Assembly: GCF_050947335.1 (NCBI RefSeq)
Contig: NW_027473610.1
Coordinates: forward strand, 1-64,000
Length of the DNA stretch: 64,000 nucleotides
Source: Megachile rotundata
Lineage: Eukaryota > Arthropoda > Insecta > Hymenoptera > Megachilidae
Direction: 5' to 3'
Shown: one piece after another, positions 19,201-34,300 of the stretch
Numbering within the stretch: position 1 is the stretch's first letter
How the letters are laid out: each line of letters starts with the position of its first letter
Translations under genes and position numbers: made by a program
Notes under the pieces: model-generated
Told to the model about the DNA's origin: nothing
What the model saw: only the letters and a program-made list of their open reading frames with translations
The model's database searches: none

Positions 19201-22200
19201 GCACGTATCCGCTGTAATTCGACTCTGTACTATCTAGTTATGTTAAGTTATCCTTTCTGAGCGCAATTCAACACCACGTTGAACAATTTTGCTCGTTTTG
19301 CACGAATTATGCTCCTTTTCGCACGATTCAACCTCTAATTCGCACATATCCGCTGTAATTCGACTCTGTACTATCTAGTTATGTTAAGTTATCCTATCTG
19401 AGCACAATTCAACACCACAATGAACAATTTTGCTCGTTTTGAACGAATTATGCTCATTTTCGCACGATTCAGCCTCTAATTCGCACATATCCGCTGTAAT
19501 TCGACTCTGTACTATCTAGTCATGTTAAGTTATCGTAACTGAGCACAATTCAACACCACAATGAACAATTTTGCTGGTTTTGAACGAATTATGTTCATTT
19601 TCGCACGATTCAGCCTCTAATTCGCACGTATCCGCTGTAATTCGACTCTGTACTATCTAGTTATGTTAAGTTATCCTTTCTGAGCGCAATTCAACACCAC
19701 GTTGAACAATTTTGCTCGTTTTGCACGAATTATGCTCATTTTCGCACGATTCAACCTCTAATTCGCACATATCCGCTGTAATTCGACTCTGTACTATCTA
19801 GTTATGTTAAGTTATCCTATCTGAGCACAATTCAACACCACAATGAACAATTTTGCTCGTTTTGAACGAATTATGCTCATTTTCGCACGATTCAGCCTCT
19901 AATTCGCACATATCCGCTGTAATTCGACTCTGTACTATCTAGTCATGTTAAGTTATCGTAACTGAGCACAATTCAACACCGCAATGAACAATTTTGCTGG
20001 TTTTGGACGAATTATGCTCATTTTCGCACGATTCAGCCTCTAATTCGCACATATCCGCTGTAATTCGACTCTGTACTATCTAGTCATGTTAAGTTATCGT
20101 AACTGAGCACAATTCAACACCACAATGAACAATTTTGATCGTTTTGCACGAATTATGCTCATTTTCGCACGATTCGGCCTCTAATTCGCACATATCCGCT
20201 GTAATTCGACTCTGTACTATCTAGTCATGTTAAGTTATCGTAATTGAGCACAATTCAACACCACAATGAACAATTTTGCTCGTTTTGAACGAATTATGCT
20301 CATTTTCGCACGATTCAGCCTCTAATTCGCACATATCCGCTGTAATTCGACTCTGTACTATCTAGTCATGTTAAGTTATCGTAACTGAGCACAATTCAAC
20401 ACCACGTTGAACAATTTTGCTCGTTTTGCACGAATTATGCTCATTTTCGCACGATTCAACCTCTAATTCGCACATATCCGCTGTAATTCGACTCTGTACT
20501 ATCTAGTTATGTTAAGTTATCCTATCTGAGCACAATTCAACACCACAATGAACAATTTTGCTCGTTTTGAACGAATTATGCTCATTTTCGCACGATTCAG
20601 CCTCTAATTCGCACATATCCGCTGTAATTCGACTCTGTACTATCTAGTCATGTTAAGTTATCGTAACTGAGCACAATTCAACACCACAATGAACAATTTT
20701 GCTGGTTTTGAACGAATTATGTTCATTTTCGCACGATTCAGCCTCTAATTCGCACGTATCCGCTGTAATTCGACTCTGTACTATCTAGTTATGTTAAGTT
20801 ATCCTTTCTGAGCGCAATTCAACACCACGTTGAACAATTTTGCTCGTTTTGCACGAATTATGCTCCTTTTCGCACGATTCAACCTCTAATTCGCACATAT
20901 CCGCTGTAATTCGACTCTGTACTATCTAGTTATGTTAAGTTATCCTATCTGAGCACAATTCAACACCACAATGAACAATTTTGCTCGTTTTGAACGAATT
21001 ATGCTCATTTTCGCACGATTCAGCCTCTAATTCGCACATATCCGCTGTAATTCGACTCTGTACTATCTAGTCATGTTAAGTTATCGTAACTGAGCACAAT
21101 TCAACACCACAATGAACAATTTTGCTGGTTTTGAACGAATTATGTTCATTTTCGCACGATTCAGCCTCTAATTCGCACGTATCCGCTGTAATTCGACTCT
21201 GTACTATCTAGTTATGTTAAGTTATCCTTTCTGAGCGCAATTCAACACCACGTTGAACAATTTTGCTCGTTTTGCACGAATTATGCTCATTTTCGCACGA
21301 TTCAACCTCTAATTCGCACATATCCGCTGTAATTCGACTCTGTACTATCTAGTTATGTTAAGTTATCCTATCTGAGCACAATTCAACACCACAATGAACA
21401 ATTTTGCTCGTTTTGAACGAATTATGCTCATTTTCGCACGATTCAGCCTCTAATTCGCACATATCCGCTGTAATTCGACTCTGTACTATCTAGTCATGTT
21501 AAGTTATCGTAACTGAGCACAATTCAACACCGCAATGAACAATTTTGCTGGTTTTGGACGAATTATGCTCATTTTCGCACGATTCAGCCTCTAATTCGCA
21601 CATATCCGCTGTAATTCGACTCTGTACTATCTAGTCATGTTAAGTTATCGTAACTGAGCACAATTCAACACCACAATGAACAATTTTGATCGTTTTGCAC
21701 GAATTATGCTCATTTTCGCACGATTCAGCCTCTAATTCGCACATATCCGCTGTAATTCGACTCTGTACTATCTAGTCATGTTAAGTTATCGTAATTGAGC
21801 ACAATTCAACACCACAATGAACAATTTTGCTCGTTTTGAACGAATTATGCTCATTTTCGCACGATTCAGCCTCTAATTCGCACATATCCGCTGTAATTCG
21901 ACTCTGTACTATCTAGTCATGTTAAGTTATCGTAACTGAGCACAATTCAACACCACAATGAACAATTTTGCTGGTTTTGAACGAATTATGCTCATTTTCG
22001 CACGATTCAGCCTCTAATTCGCACATATCCGCTGTAATTCGACTCTGTACTATCTAGTCATGTTAAGTTATCGTAACTGAGCACAATTCAGCACCACAAT
22101 GTACAATTTTGCTGGTTTTGAACGAATTATGCTCATTTTCGCACGATTCAGCCTCTAATTCGCACATATCCGCTGTAATTCGACGCTGTACTATCTAGTT

Positions 22201-24160
22201 ATGTTAAGTTATCCTATCTGAGCACAATTCAACACCACAATGAACAATTTTGCTCGTTTTGAACGAATTTTGCTCATTTTCGCACGATTCAGCCTCTAAT
22301 TCGCACATATCCGCTGTAATTCGACTCTGTACTATCTAGTCATGTTAAGTTATCGTAACTGAGCACAATTCAGCACCACAATGTACAATTTTGCTGGTTT
22401 TGAACGAATTATGCTCATTTTCGCACGATTCAGCCTCTAATTCGCACATATCCGCTGTAATTCGACTCTGTACTATCTAGTTATGTTAAGTTATCCTATC
22501 TGAGCACAATTCAACACCACAATGAACAATTTTGCTCGTTTTGCACGAATTATGTTCATTTTCGCACGATTCAGCCTCTAATTCGCACATATCCGCTGTA
22601 ATTCGACTCTGTACCATCTAGTTATGTTAAGCTATCCTATCTGAGCACAATTCAACACCACATTGAACAATTTTGCTCGTTTTGCACGAATTATGCTCAT
22701 TTTCGCACGATTCAGCCTCTAATTCGCACATATCCGCTGTAATTCGACTCTGTACTATCTAGTCATGTTAAGTTATCGTAACTGAGCACAATTCAACACC
22801 ACAATGAACAATTTTGCTGGTTTTGAACGAATTATGCTCATTTTCGCACGATTCAGCCTCTAATTCGCACATATCCGCTGTAATTCGACTCTGTACTATC
22901 TAGTTATGTTAAGTTATCCTTTCTGAGCACAATTCAACACCACGTTGAACAATTTTGCTCGTTTTGCACGAATTATGCTCATTTTCGCACGATTCAACCT
23001 CTAATTCGCACATATCCGCTGTAATTCGACTCTGTACTATCTAGTTATGTTAAGTTATCCTATCTGAGCACAATTCAACACCACAATGAACAATTTTGCT
23101 CGTTTTGAACGAATTATGCACATTTTCGCACGATTCAGCCTCTAATTCGCACATATCCGCTGTAATTCGACTCTGTACTATCTAGTCATGTTAAGTTATC
23201 GTAACTGAGCACAATTCAACACCACAATGAACAATTTTGCTGGTTTTGAATGAATTATGTTCATTTTCGCACGATTCAGCCTCTAATTCGCACGTATCCG
23301 CTGTAATTCGACTCTGTACTATCTAGTTATGTTAAGTTATCCTTTCTGAGCGCAATTCAACACCACGTTGAACAATTTTGCTCGTTTTGCACGAATTATG
23401 CTCATTTTCGCACGATTCAACCTCTAATTCGCACATATCCGCTGTAATTCGACTCTGTACTATCTAGTTATGTTAAGTTATCCTATCTGAGCACAATTCA
23501 ACACCACAATGAACAATTTTGCTCGTTTTGAACGAATTATGCTCATTTTCGCACGATTCAGCCTCTAATTCGCACATATCCGCTGTAATTCGACTCTGTA
23601 CTATCTAGTCATGTTAAGTTATCGTAACTGAGCACAATTCAACACCACAATGAACAATTTTGCTGGTTTTGAACGAATTATGTTCATTTTCGCACGATTC
23701 AGCCTCTAATTCGCACGTATCCGCTGTAATTCGACTCTGTACTATCTAGTTATGTTAAGTTATCCTTTCTGAGCGCAATTCAACACCACGTTGAACAATT
23801 TTGCTCGTTTTGCACGAATTATGCTCATTTTCGCACGATTCAACCTCTAATTCGCACATATCCGCTGTAATTCGACTCTGTACTATCTAGTTATGTTAAG
23901 TTATCCTATCTGAGCACAATTCAACACCACAATGAACAATTTTGCTCGTTTTGAACGAATTATGCTCATTTTCGCACGATTCAGCCTCTAATTCGCACAT
24001 ATCCGCTGTAATTCGACTCTGTACTATCTAGTCATGTTAAGTTATCGTAACTGAGCACAATTCAACACCGCAATGAACAATTTTGCTGGTTTTGGACGAA
24101 TTATGCTCATTTTCGCACGATTCAGCCTCTAATTCGCACATATCCGCTGTAATTCGACTC

Positions 24161-25146
24161 TGTACTATCTAGTCATGTTAAGTTATCGTAACTGAGCACA
24201 ATTCAGCACCACAATGTACAATTTTGCTGGTTTTGAACGAATTATGCTCATTTTCGCACGATTCAGCCTCTAATTCGCACATATCCGCTGTAATTCGACG
24301 CTGTACTATCTAGTTATGTTAAGTTATCCTATCTGAGCACAATTCAACACCACAATGAACAATTTTGCTCGTTTTGAACGAATTTTGCTCATTTTCGAAC
24401 GATTCAGCCTCTAATTCGCACATATCCGCTGTAATTCGACTCTGTACCATCTAGTCATGTTAAGTTATCGTAACTGAGCACAATTCAACACCACAATGAA
24501 CAATTTTGCTCGTTTTGAACGAATTTTGCTCATTTTCGAACGATTCAGCCTCTAATTCGCACATATCCGCTGTAATTCGACTCTGTACTATCTAGTTATG
24601 TTAAGTTATCCTATCTGAGCACAATTCAGCACCACAATGAACAACTTTGCCCGTTTTGCACGAATTATGCTCATTTTCGCACGATTCAGCCTCTAATTCG
24701 CACATATCCGCTGTGATTCGACTCTGTACTATCTAGTCATGTTAAGTTATCGTAACTGAGCACAATTCAACACCACAATGAACAATTTTGATCGTTTTGA
24801 ACGAATTATGCTCATTTTCGCACGATTCAGCCTCTAATTCGCACATATCCGCTGTAATTCGACTCTGTACTATCTAGTTATGTTAAGTTATCCTATCTGA
24901 GCACAATTCAACACCACAATGAACAATTTTGCTCGTTTTGCACGAATTATGTTCATTTTCGCACGATTCAGCCTCTAATTCGCACATATCCGCTGTAATT
25001 CGACTCTGTACCATCTAGTTATGTTAAGCTATCCTATCTGAGCACAATTCAACACCACATTGAACAATTTTGCTCGTTTTGCACGAACTATGTTCATTTT
25101 CGCACGATGAGCCTCTAATTCGCACATATCCGCTGTAATTCGACTC
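24161..25146. repeat. Higher-order block, copy 2 (D monomer missing)
   Basis: Monomer order from 24161 is A-B-C-E-F-G-H, ending with the 140-bp H monomer at 25007-25146. The CCAATCT monomer D is absent, so the offset to the copy at position 1 falls from 24160 to 24019, exactly 141 bp. The block continues into the same D'-type and AATCTG-bearing monomers as the other copies. Confidence 0.85.
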
Positions 25147-27825
25147 TGTACTATCTAGTTATGTTAAGTTATCCTATCTGAGCACAATTCGACACCACAA
25201 TGAACAATTTTGCTGGTTTTGAACGAATTATGCTCATTTTCGCACGATTCAGCCTCTAATTCGCACATATCCGCTGTAATTCGAATCTGTACTATCTAGT
25301 TATGTTAAGTTATCCTATCTGAGCACAATTCAACACCACAATGAACAATTTTGCTCGTTTTGAACGAATTTTGCTCATTTTCGAACGATTCAGCCTCTAA
25401 TTCGCACATATCCGCTGTAATTCGACTCTGTACTATCTAGTCATGTTAAGTTATCCTATCTGAGCACAATTCAACAGCACAATGAACAATTTTGCTGGTT
25501 TTGAACGAATTATGCTCATTTTCGCACGATTCAGCCTCTAATTCGCACATATCCGCTGTAATTCGACTGTGTACTATCTAGTTATATTAAGTTATCCTAT
25601 CTGAGCACAATTCAACACCACAATGAACAATTTTGCTCGTTTTGAACGAATTTTGCTCATTTCCGAACGATTCAGCCTCTAATTCGCACATATCCGCTGT
25701 AATTCGACTCTGTACTATCTAGTTATGTTAAGTTATCGTAACTGAGCACAATTCAACACCACAATGAACAATTTTGATCGTTTTGAACGAATTATGCTCA
25801 TTTTCGCACGATTCAGCCTCTAATTCGCACATATCCGCTGTAATTCGACTCTGTACTATCTAGTTATGTTAAGTTATCCTATCTGAGCACAATTCAACAC
25901 CACAATGAACAATTTTGCTCGTTTTGCACGAATTATGTTCATTTTCGCACGATTCAGCCTCTAATTCGCACATATCCGCTGTAATTCGACTCTGTACCAT
26001 CTAGTTATGTTAAGCTATCCTATCTGAGCACAATTCAACACCACATTGAACAATTTTGCTCGTTTTGCACGTACTATGCTCATTTTCGCACGATTCAGCC
26101 TCTAATTCGCACATATCCGCTGTAATTCGACTCTGTACTATCTAGTCATGTTAAGTTATCGTAACTGAGCACAATTCAACACCACAATGAACAATTTTGA
26201 TCGTTTTGAACGAATTATGCTCATTTTCGCACGATTCAGCCTCTAATTCGCACATATCCGCTGTAATTCGACTCTGTACTATCTAGTCATGTTAAGTTAT
26301 CGTAACTGAGCACAATTCAACACCGCAATGAACAATTTTGCTGGTTTTGGACGAATTATGCTCATTTTCGCACGATTCAGCCTCTAATTCGCACATATCC
26401 GCTGTAATTCGACTCTGTACTATCTAGTCATGTTAAGTTATCGTAACTGAGCACAATTCAACACCACAATGAACAATTTTGATCGTTTTGCACGAATTAT
26501 GCTCATTTTCGCACGATTCAGCCTCTAATTCGCACATATCCGCTGTAATTCGACTCTGTACTATCTAGTCATGTTAAGTCATCGTAACTGAGCACAATTC
26601 AGCACCACAATGAACAACTTTGCTTGTTTTGCACGAAGCATGCTCATTTTCGCACGATTCAGCCTCTAATTCGTACATATCCGCTGTAATTGGACTCTGT
26701 ACTATCTAGTTATGTTAAGTTATCCTATCTGAGCACAATTCAACACCACAATGAACAATTATGCTTGTTTTGCACGAATTATGCTCATTTTCGCACGATT
26801 CAGCCTCTAATTCGCACATATCCGCTGTAATTCGACTCTGTACTATCTAGTCATGTTAAGTTATCGTAACTGAGCACAATTCAACACCACAATGAACAAT
26901 TTTGCTGGTTTTGAACGAATTATGTTCATTTTCGCACGATTCAGCCTCTAATTCGCACGTATCCGCTGTAATTCGACTCTGTACTATCTAGTTATGTTAA
27001 GTTATCCTTTCTGAGCGCAATTCAACACCACGTTGAACAATTTTGCTCGTTTTGCACGAATTATGCTCATTTTCGCACGATTCAACCTCTAATTCGCACA
27101 TATCCGCTGTAATTCGACTCTGTACTATCTAGTTATGTTAAGTTATCCTATCTGAGCACAATTCAACACCACAATGAACAATTTTGCTCGTTTTGAACGA
27201 ATTATGCTCATTTTCGCACGATTCAGCCTCTAATTCGCACATATCCGCTGTAATTCGACTCTGTACTATCTAGTCATGTTAAGTTATCGTAACTGAGCAC
27301 AATTCAACACCACAATGAACAATTTTGCTGGTTTTGAACGAATTATGTTCATTTTCGCACGATTCAGCATCTAATTCGCACGTATCCGCTGTAATTCGAC
27401 TCTGTACTATCTAGTTATGTTAAGTTATCCTTTCTGAGCGCAATTCAACACCACGTTGAACAATTTTGCTCGTTTTGCACGAATTATGCTCATTTTCGCA
27501 CGATTCAACCTCTAATTCGCACATATCCGCTGTAATTCGACTCTGTACTATCTAGTTATGTTAAGTTATCCTATCTGAGCACAATTCAACACCACAATGA
27601 ACAATTTTGCTCGTTTTGAACGAATTATGCTCATTTTCGCACGATTCAGCCTCTAATTCGCACATATCCGCTGTAATTCGACTCTGTACTATCTAGTCAT
27701 GTTAAGTTATCGTAACTGAGCACAATTCAACACCGCAATGAACAATTTTGCTGGTTTTGGACGAATTATGCTCATTTTCGCACGATTCAGCCTCTAATTC
27801 GCACATATCCGCTGTAATTCGACTC

Positions 27826-30800
27826 TGTACTATCTAGTCATGTTAAGTTATCGTAACTGAGCACAATTCAGCACCACAATGTACAATTTTGCTGGTTTTG
27901 AACGAATTATGCTCATTTTCGCACGATTCAGCCTCTAATTCGCACATATCCGCTGTAATTCGACGCTGTACTATCTAGTTATGTTAAGTTATCCTATCTG
28001 AGCACAATTCAACACCACAATGAACAATTTTGCTCGTTTTGAACGAATTTTGCTCATTTTCGAACGATTCAGCCTCTAATTCGCACATATCCGCTGTAAT
28101 TCGACTCTGTACCATCTAGTCATGTTAAGTTATCGTAACTGAGCACAATTCAACACCACAATGAACAATTTTGCTCGTTTTGAACGAATTTTGCTCATTT
28201 TCGAACGATTCAGCCTCTAATTCGCACATATCCGCTGTAATTCGACTCTGTACTATCTAGTTATGTTAAGTTATCCAATCTGAGCACAATTCGACACCAC
28301 AATGAACAATTTTGCTGGTTTTGAACGAATTATGCTCATTTTCGCACGATTCAGCCTCTAATTCGCACATATCCGCTGTAATTCGACTCTGTACTATCTA
28401 GTTATGTTAAGTTATCCTATCTGAGCACAATTCAGCACCACAATGAACAACTTTGCCCGTTTTGCACGAATTATGCTCATTTTCGCACGATTCAGCCTCT
28501 AATTCGCACATATCCGCTGTGATTCGACTCTGTACTATCTAGTCATGTTAAGTTATCGTAACTGAGCACAATTCAACACCACAATGAACAATTTTGATCG
28601 TTTTGAACGAATTATGCTCATTTTCGCACGATTCAGCCTCTAATTCGCACATATCCGCTGTAATTCGACTCTGTACTATCTAGTTATGTTAAGTTATCCT
28701 ATCTGAGCACAATTCAACACCACAATGAACAATTTTGCTCGTTTTGCACGAATTATGTTCATTTTCGCACGATTCAGCCTCTAATTCGCACATATCCGCT
28801 GTAATTCGACTCTGTACCATCTAGTTATGTTAAGCTATCCTATCTGAGCACAATTCAACACCACATTGAACAATTTTGCTCGTTTTGCACGAACTATGTT
28901 CATTTTCGCACGATGAGCCTCTAATTCGCACATATCCGCTGTAATTCGACTCTGTACTATCTAGTTATGTTAAGTTATCCTATCTGAGCACAATTCGACA
29001 CCACAATGAACAATTTTGCTGGTTTTGAACGAATTATGCTCATTTTCGCACGATTCAGCCTCTAATTCGCACATATCCGCTGTAATTCGAATCTGTACTA
29101 TCTAGTTATGTTAAGTTATCCTATCTGAGCACAATTCAACACCACAATGAACAATTTTGCTCGTTTTGAACGAATTTTGCTCATTTTCGAACGATTCAGC
29201 CTCTAATTCGCACATATCCGCTGTAATTCGACTCTGTACTATCTAGTCATGTTAAGTTATCCTATCTGAGCACAATTCAACAGCACAATGAACAATTTTG
29301 CTGGTTTTGAACGAATTATGCTCATTTCCGAACGATTCAGCCTCTAATTCGCACATATCCGCTGTAATTCGACTCTGTACTATCTAGTTATGTTAAGTTA
29401 TCCTATCTGAGCACAATTCGACACCACAATGAACAATTTTGCTGGTTTTGAACGAATTATGCTCATTTTCGCACGATGCAGCCTCTAATTCGCACATATC
29501 CGCTGTAATTCGACTCTGTACTATCTAGTTATGTTAAGTTATCCTATCTGAGCACAACTCAACACCACAATGAACAATTTTGCTCGTTTTGAACGAATTT
29601 TGCTCATTTTCGAACGATTCAGCCTCTAATTCGCACATATCCGCTGTAATTCGACTCTGTACTATCTAGTCATGTTAAGTTATCGTAACTGAGCACAATT
29701 CAACACCACAATGAACAATTTTGCTCGTTTTGAACGAATTTTGCTCATTTTCGAACGATTCAGCCTCTAATTCGCACATATCCGCTGTAATTCGACTCTG
29801 TACTATCTAGTTATGTTAGGTTATCCTATCTGAGCACAATTCGACACCACAATGAACAATTTTGCTGGTTTTGAACGAATTATGCTCATTTTCGCACGAT
29901 TCAGCCTCTAATTCGCACATATCCGCTGTAATTCGACTCTGTACTATCTAGTTATGTTAAGTTATCGTAACTGAGCACAATTCAACACCACAATGAACAA
30001 TTTTGATCGTTTTGAACGAATTATGCTCATTTTCGCACGATTCAGCCTCTAATTCGCACATATCCGCTGTAATTCGACTCTGTACTATCTAGTTATGTTA
30101 AGTTATCCTATCTGAGCACAATTCAACACCACAATGAACAATTTTGCTCGTTTTGCACGAATTATGTTCATTTTCGCACGATTCAGCCTCTAATTCGCAC
30201 ATATCCGCTGTAATTCGACTCTGTACCATCTAGTTATGTTAAGCTATCCTATCTGAGCACAATTCAACACCACATTGAACAATTTTGCTCGTTTTGCACG
30301 TACTATGCTCATTTTCGCACGATTCAGCCTCTAATTCGCACATATCCGCTGTAATTCGACTCTGTACTATCTAGTCATGTTAAGTTATCGTAACTGAGCA
30401 CAATTCAACACCACAATGAACAATTTTGATCGTTTTGAACGAATTATGCTCATTTTCGCACGATTCAGCCTCTAATTCGCACATATCCGCTGTAATTCGA
30501 CTCTGTACTATCTAGTCATGTTAAGTTATCGTAACTGAGCACAATTCAACACCACAATGTACAATTTTGATCGTTTTGAACGAATTATGCTCATTTTCGC
30601 ACGATTCAGCCTCTAATTCGCACATATCCGCTGTAATTCGACTCTGTACTATCTAGTCATGTTAAGTTATCGTAACTGAGCACAATTCAACACCGCAATG
30701 AACAATTTTGCTGGTTTTGGACGAATTATGCTCATTTTCGCACGATTCAGCCTCTAATTCGCACATATCCGCTGTAATTCGACTCTGTACTATCTAGTCA

Positions 30801-31208
30801 TGTTAAGTTATCGTAACTGAGCACAATTCAACACCACAATGAACAATTTTGATCGTTTTGCACGAATTATGCTCATTTTCGCACGATTCAGCCTCTAATT
30901 CGCACATATCCGCTGTAATTCGACTCTGTACTATCTAGTCATGTTAAGTCATCGTAACTGAGCACAATTCAGCACCACAATGAACAACTTTGCTTGTTTT
31001 GCACGAATTATGCTCATTTTCGCACGATTCAGCCTCTAATTCGTACATATCCGCTGTAATTGGACTCTGTACTATCTAGTTATGTTAAGTTATCCTATCT
31101 GAGCACAATTCAACACCACAATGAACAATTATGCTTGTTTTGCACGAATTATGCTCATTTTCGCACGATTCAGCCTCTAATTCGCACATATCCGCTGTAA
31201 TTCGACTC
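27826..31208. repeat. Higher-order block, copy 3 (A-H order plus downstream monomers)
   Basis: It matches 1-2005 at an offset of 27825, and 59894 onward at an offset of 32068. The match with the right copy goes on past the block, through the first 161-bp monomer to about 31.6 kb, where the offset has grown to 32352 through two monomer-sized steps plus a 2-bp insertion. It therefore links the canonical and the divergent parts of the array. Confidence 0.85.
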
Positions 31209-31369
31209 TGTACTATCTGGTTATGTTAAGTTATCCTATCTGAGAACAATTCAACACCACAATGAACAGTTTTGCTCGTTTTGCACGAATTTTGCTCGTT
31301 TTGAACGAATTTTGGTCATTTTCGAACGATTCAGCCTCTAATTCGCACATATCCGCTGTAATTCGACTC
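31209..31369. repeat. 161-bp monomer with an extra 20-bp unit (type example)
   Basis: The ordinary monomer holds two related units, AATTTTGCTCGTTTTGAACG and a 21-bp partner ending GAACG or GCACG. Here three stand in tandem: a GCACG version, a GAACG version and a TTTTGGTCATTTTCGAACG version. The monomer is exactly 20 bp longer. Fifteen such monomers were found: fourteen in 31.2-51.2 kb and one at 63561. Several also share CTGGTTATG and GAGAACAATTC, so most descend from one founder. Confidence 0.9.
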
Positions 31370-34300
31370 TGTACTATCTAGTTATGTTATGTTATCCTAT
31401 CTGAGCACAATTCAACACCACAGTGTACAATTTTGCTCGTTTTGCAAGAATTATGCTCATTTTCGCACGATTCAGCCTCTAATTCGCACATATCCGCTTT
31501 GATTCGACTCTGTACCATCTAGTTATGTTAAGTCATCGTATCTGAGCACAATTCAGCACCACAATGAACAACTTTGCTCGATTTGAACGAATTATGCACA
31601 TTTTCGCACGATTCAGCCTCTAATTCGCACATATCCGCTGTGATTCGACTCTGTACTATCTAGTCATGTTAAGTTATCGTAACTGAGCACAATTCAACAC
31701 CACAATGTACAATTTTGATCGTTTTGAACGAATTATGCTCATTTTCGCACGATTCAGCCTCTAATTCGCACTTATCCGCTGTAATTCGACTCTGTACTAT
31801 CTAGTTATGTTAAGTTATCCTATCTGAGCACAATTCAACACCACAACGAACAATTTTGCTCGTTTTGCACGAATTATGCTCATTTTCGCACGATTCAGCC
31901 TCTAATTCGCACATATCCGCTGTAATTCGACTCTGTACTATCTAGTCATGTTAAGTTATCGTAACTGAGCACAATTCAACACCACAATGAACAATTTTGC
32001 TCGTTTTGAACGAATTATGTTCATTTTCGCACGATTCAGCCTCTAATTCGCACATATCCGCTGTAATTCGACTCTGTACTATCTAGTCATGTTAAGTTAT
32101 CGTAACTGAGCACAATTCAACACCACAATGAACAATTTTGCTGGTTTTGAACGAATTATGCTCATTTTCGAACGATTCAGCCTCTAATTCGCACATATCC
32201 GCTGTAATTCGACTCTGTACTATCTAGTTATGTTAAGTTATCGTAACTGAGCACAATTCAACACCACAATGAACAATTTTGCTCGTTTTGAACGAATTTT
32301 GCTCATTTTCGAACGATTCAGCCTCTAATTCGCACATATCCGCTGTAATTCGACTCTGTACTATCTAGTTATGTTAGGTTATCCTATCTGAGCACAATTC
32401 GACACCACAATGAACAATTTTGCTGGTTTTGAACGAATTATGCTCATTTTCGCACGATTCAGCCTCTAATTCGCACATATCCGCTGTAATTCGACTCTGT
32501 ACTATCTAGTTATGTTAAGTTATCGTAACTGGGCACAATTCAACACCACAATGAACAATTTTGATCGTTTTGAACGAATTATGCTCATTTTCGCACGATT
32601 CAGCCTCTAATTCGCACATATCCGCTGTAATTCGACTCTGTACTATCTAGTTATGTTAAGTTATCCTATCTGAGCACAATTCAACACCACAATGAACAAT
32701 TTTGCTCGTTTTGCACGAATTATGTTCATTTTCGCACGATTCAGCCTCTAATTCGCACATATCCGCTGTAATTCGACTCTGTACCATCTAGTTATGTTAA
32801 GCTATCCTATCTGAGCACAATTCAACACCACATTGAACAATTTTGCTCGTTTTGCACGAACTATGCTCATTTTCGCACGATTCAGCCTCTAATTCGCACA
32901 TATCCGCTGTAATTCGACTCTGTACTATCTAGTCATGTTAAGTTATCGTAACTGAGCACAATTCAACACCACAATGAACAATTTTGATCGTTTTGAACGA
33001 ATTATGCTCATTTTCGCACGATTCAGCCTCTAATTCGCACATATCCGCTGTAATTCGACTCTGTACTATCTAGTCATGTTAAGTTATCGTAACTGAGCAC
33101 AATTCAACACCACAATGAACAATTTTGATCGTTTTGCACGAATTATGCTCATTTTCGCACGATTCAGCCTCTAATTCGCACATATCCGCTGTAATTCGAC
33201 TCTGTACTATCTAGTCATGTTAAGTTATCGTAACTGAGCACAATTCAACACCACAATGAACAATTTTGCTGGTTTTGAACGAATTATGCTCATTTTCGCA
33301 CGTTTCAGCCTCTAATTCGCACATATCCGCTGTAATTCGACTCTGTACTATCTAGTCATGTTAAGTCATCGTAACTGAGCACAATTCAGCACCACAATGA
33401 ACAACTTTGCTTGTTTTGCACGAATTATGCTCATTTTCGCACGATTCAGCCTCTAATTCGTACATATCCGCTGTAATTCGACTCTGTACTATCTAGTTAT
33501 GTTAAGTTATCCTATCTGAGCACAATCCAACACCACAATGAACAATTATGCTTGTTTTGCACGAATTATGCTCATTTTCGCACGATTCAGCCTCTAATTC
33601 GCACATATCCGCTGTAATTCGACTCTGTACTATGTGGTTATGTTAAGTTATCCTATCTGAGAACAATTCAACACCACAATGAACAGTTTTGCTCGTTTTG
33701 CACGAATTTTTCTCGTTTTGAACGAATTTTGGTCATTTTCGAACGATTCAGCCTCTAATTCGCACATATCCGCTGTAATTCGACTCTGTACTATCTAGTT
33801 ATGTTATGTTATCCTATCTGAGCACAATTCAACACCACAGTGTTGAATTTTGCTCGTTTTGCAAGAATTATGCTCATTTTCGCACGATTCAGCCTCTAAT
33901 TCGCACATATCCGATGTGATTCGACTCTGTACCATCTAGTTATGTTAAGTCATCGTAACTGAGCACAATTCAGCACCACAATGAACAACTTTGCTCGTTT
34001 TGCACGAATTATGCTCATTTTCGCACGATTCAGCCTCTAATTCGTACATATCCGCTGTGATTCGACTCTGTACTATCTAGTTATGTTAAGTTATCCTATC
34101 TGAGCACAATTCAGCACCACAATGAACAACTTTGCCCGTTTTGCACGAATTATGCTCATTTTCGCACGATTCAGCCTCTAATTCGCACATATCCGCTGTG
34201 ATTCGACTCTGTACTATCTAGTCATGTTAAGTTATCGTAACTGAGCACAATTCAACACCACAATGTACAATTTTGATCGTTTTGAACGAATTATGCTCAT

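Larger units (their letters stand above)
16227..31208. repeat. Satellite array, middle arm (141-bp monomers with higher-order repeats)
   Basis: The array resumes in phase (next TGTACTATC at 16265) and continues as 141-bp monomers. From 16211 to about 16546 it matches 6150 onward at an offset of 10061. Further right the offset becomes 9920 (one monomer less), for example 7191 to 17111 and 7921 to 17841. Later it becomes 9074 (six monomers less; 9751 to 18825). Trimer runs occur around 18.7-19.9, 20.3-21.5, 22.9-24.0 and 26.8-27.7 kb. Copies of the A-H block begin at 24161 and 27826. No gene is visible; monomers contain stops in all frames. Confidence 0.97.
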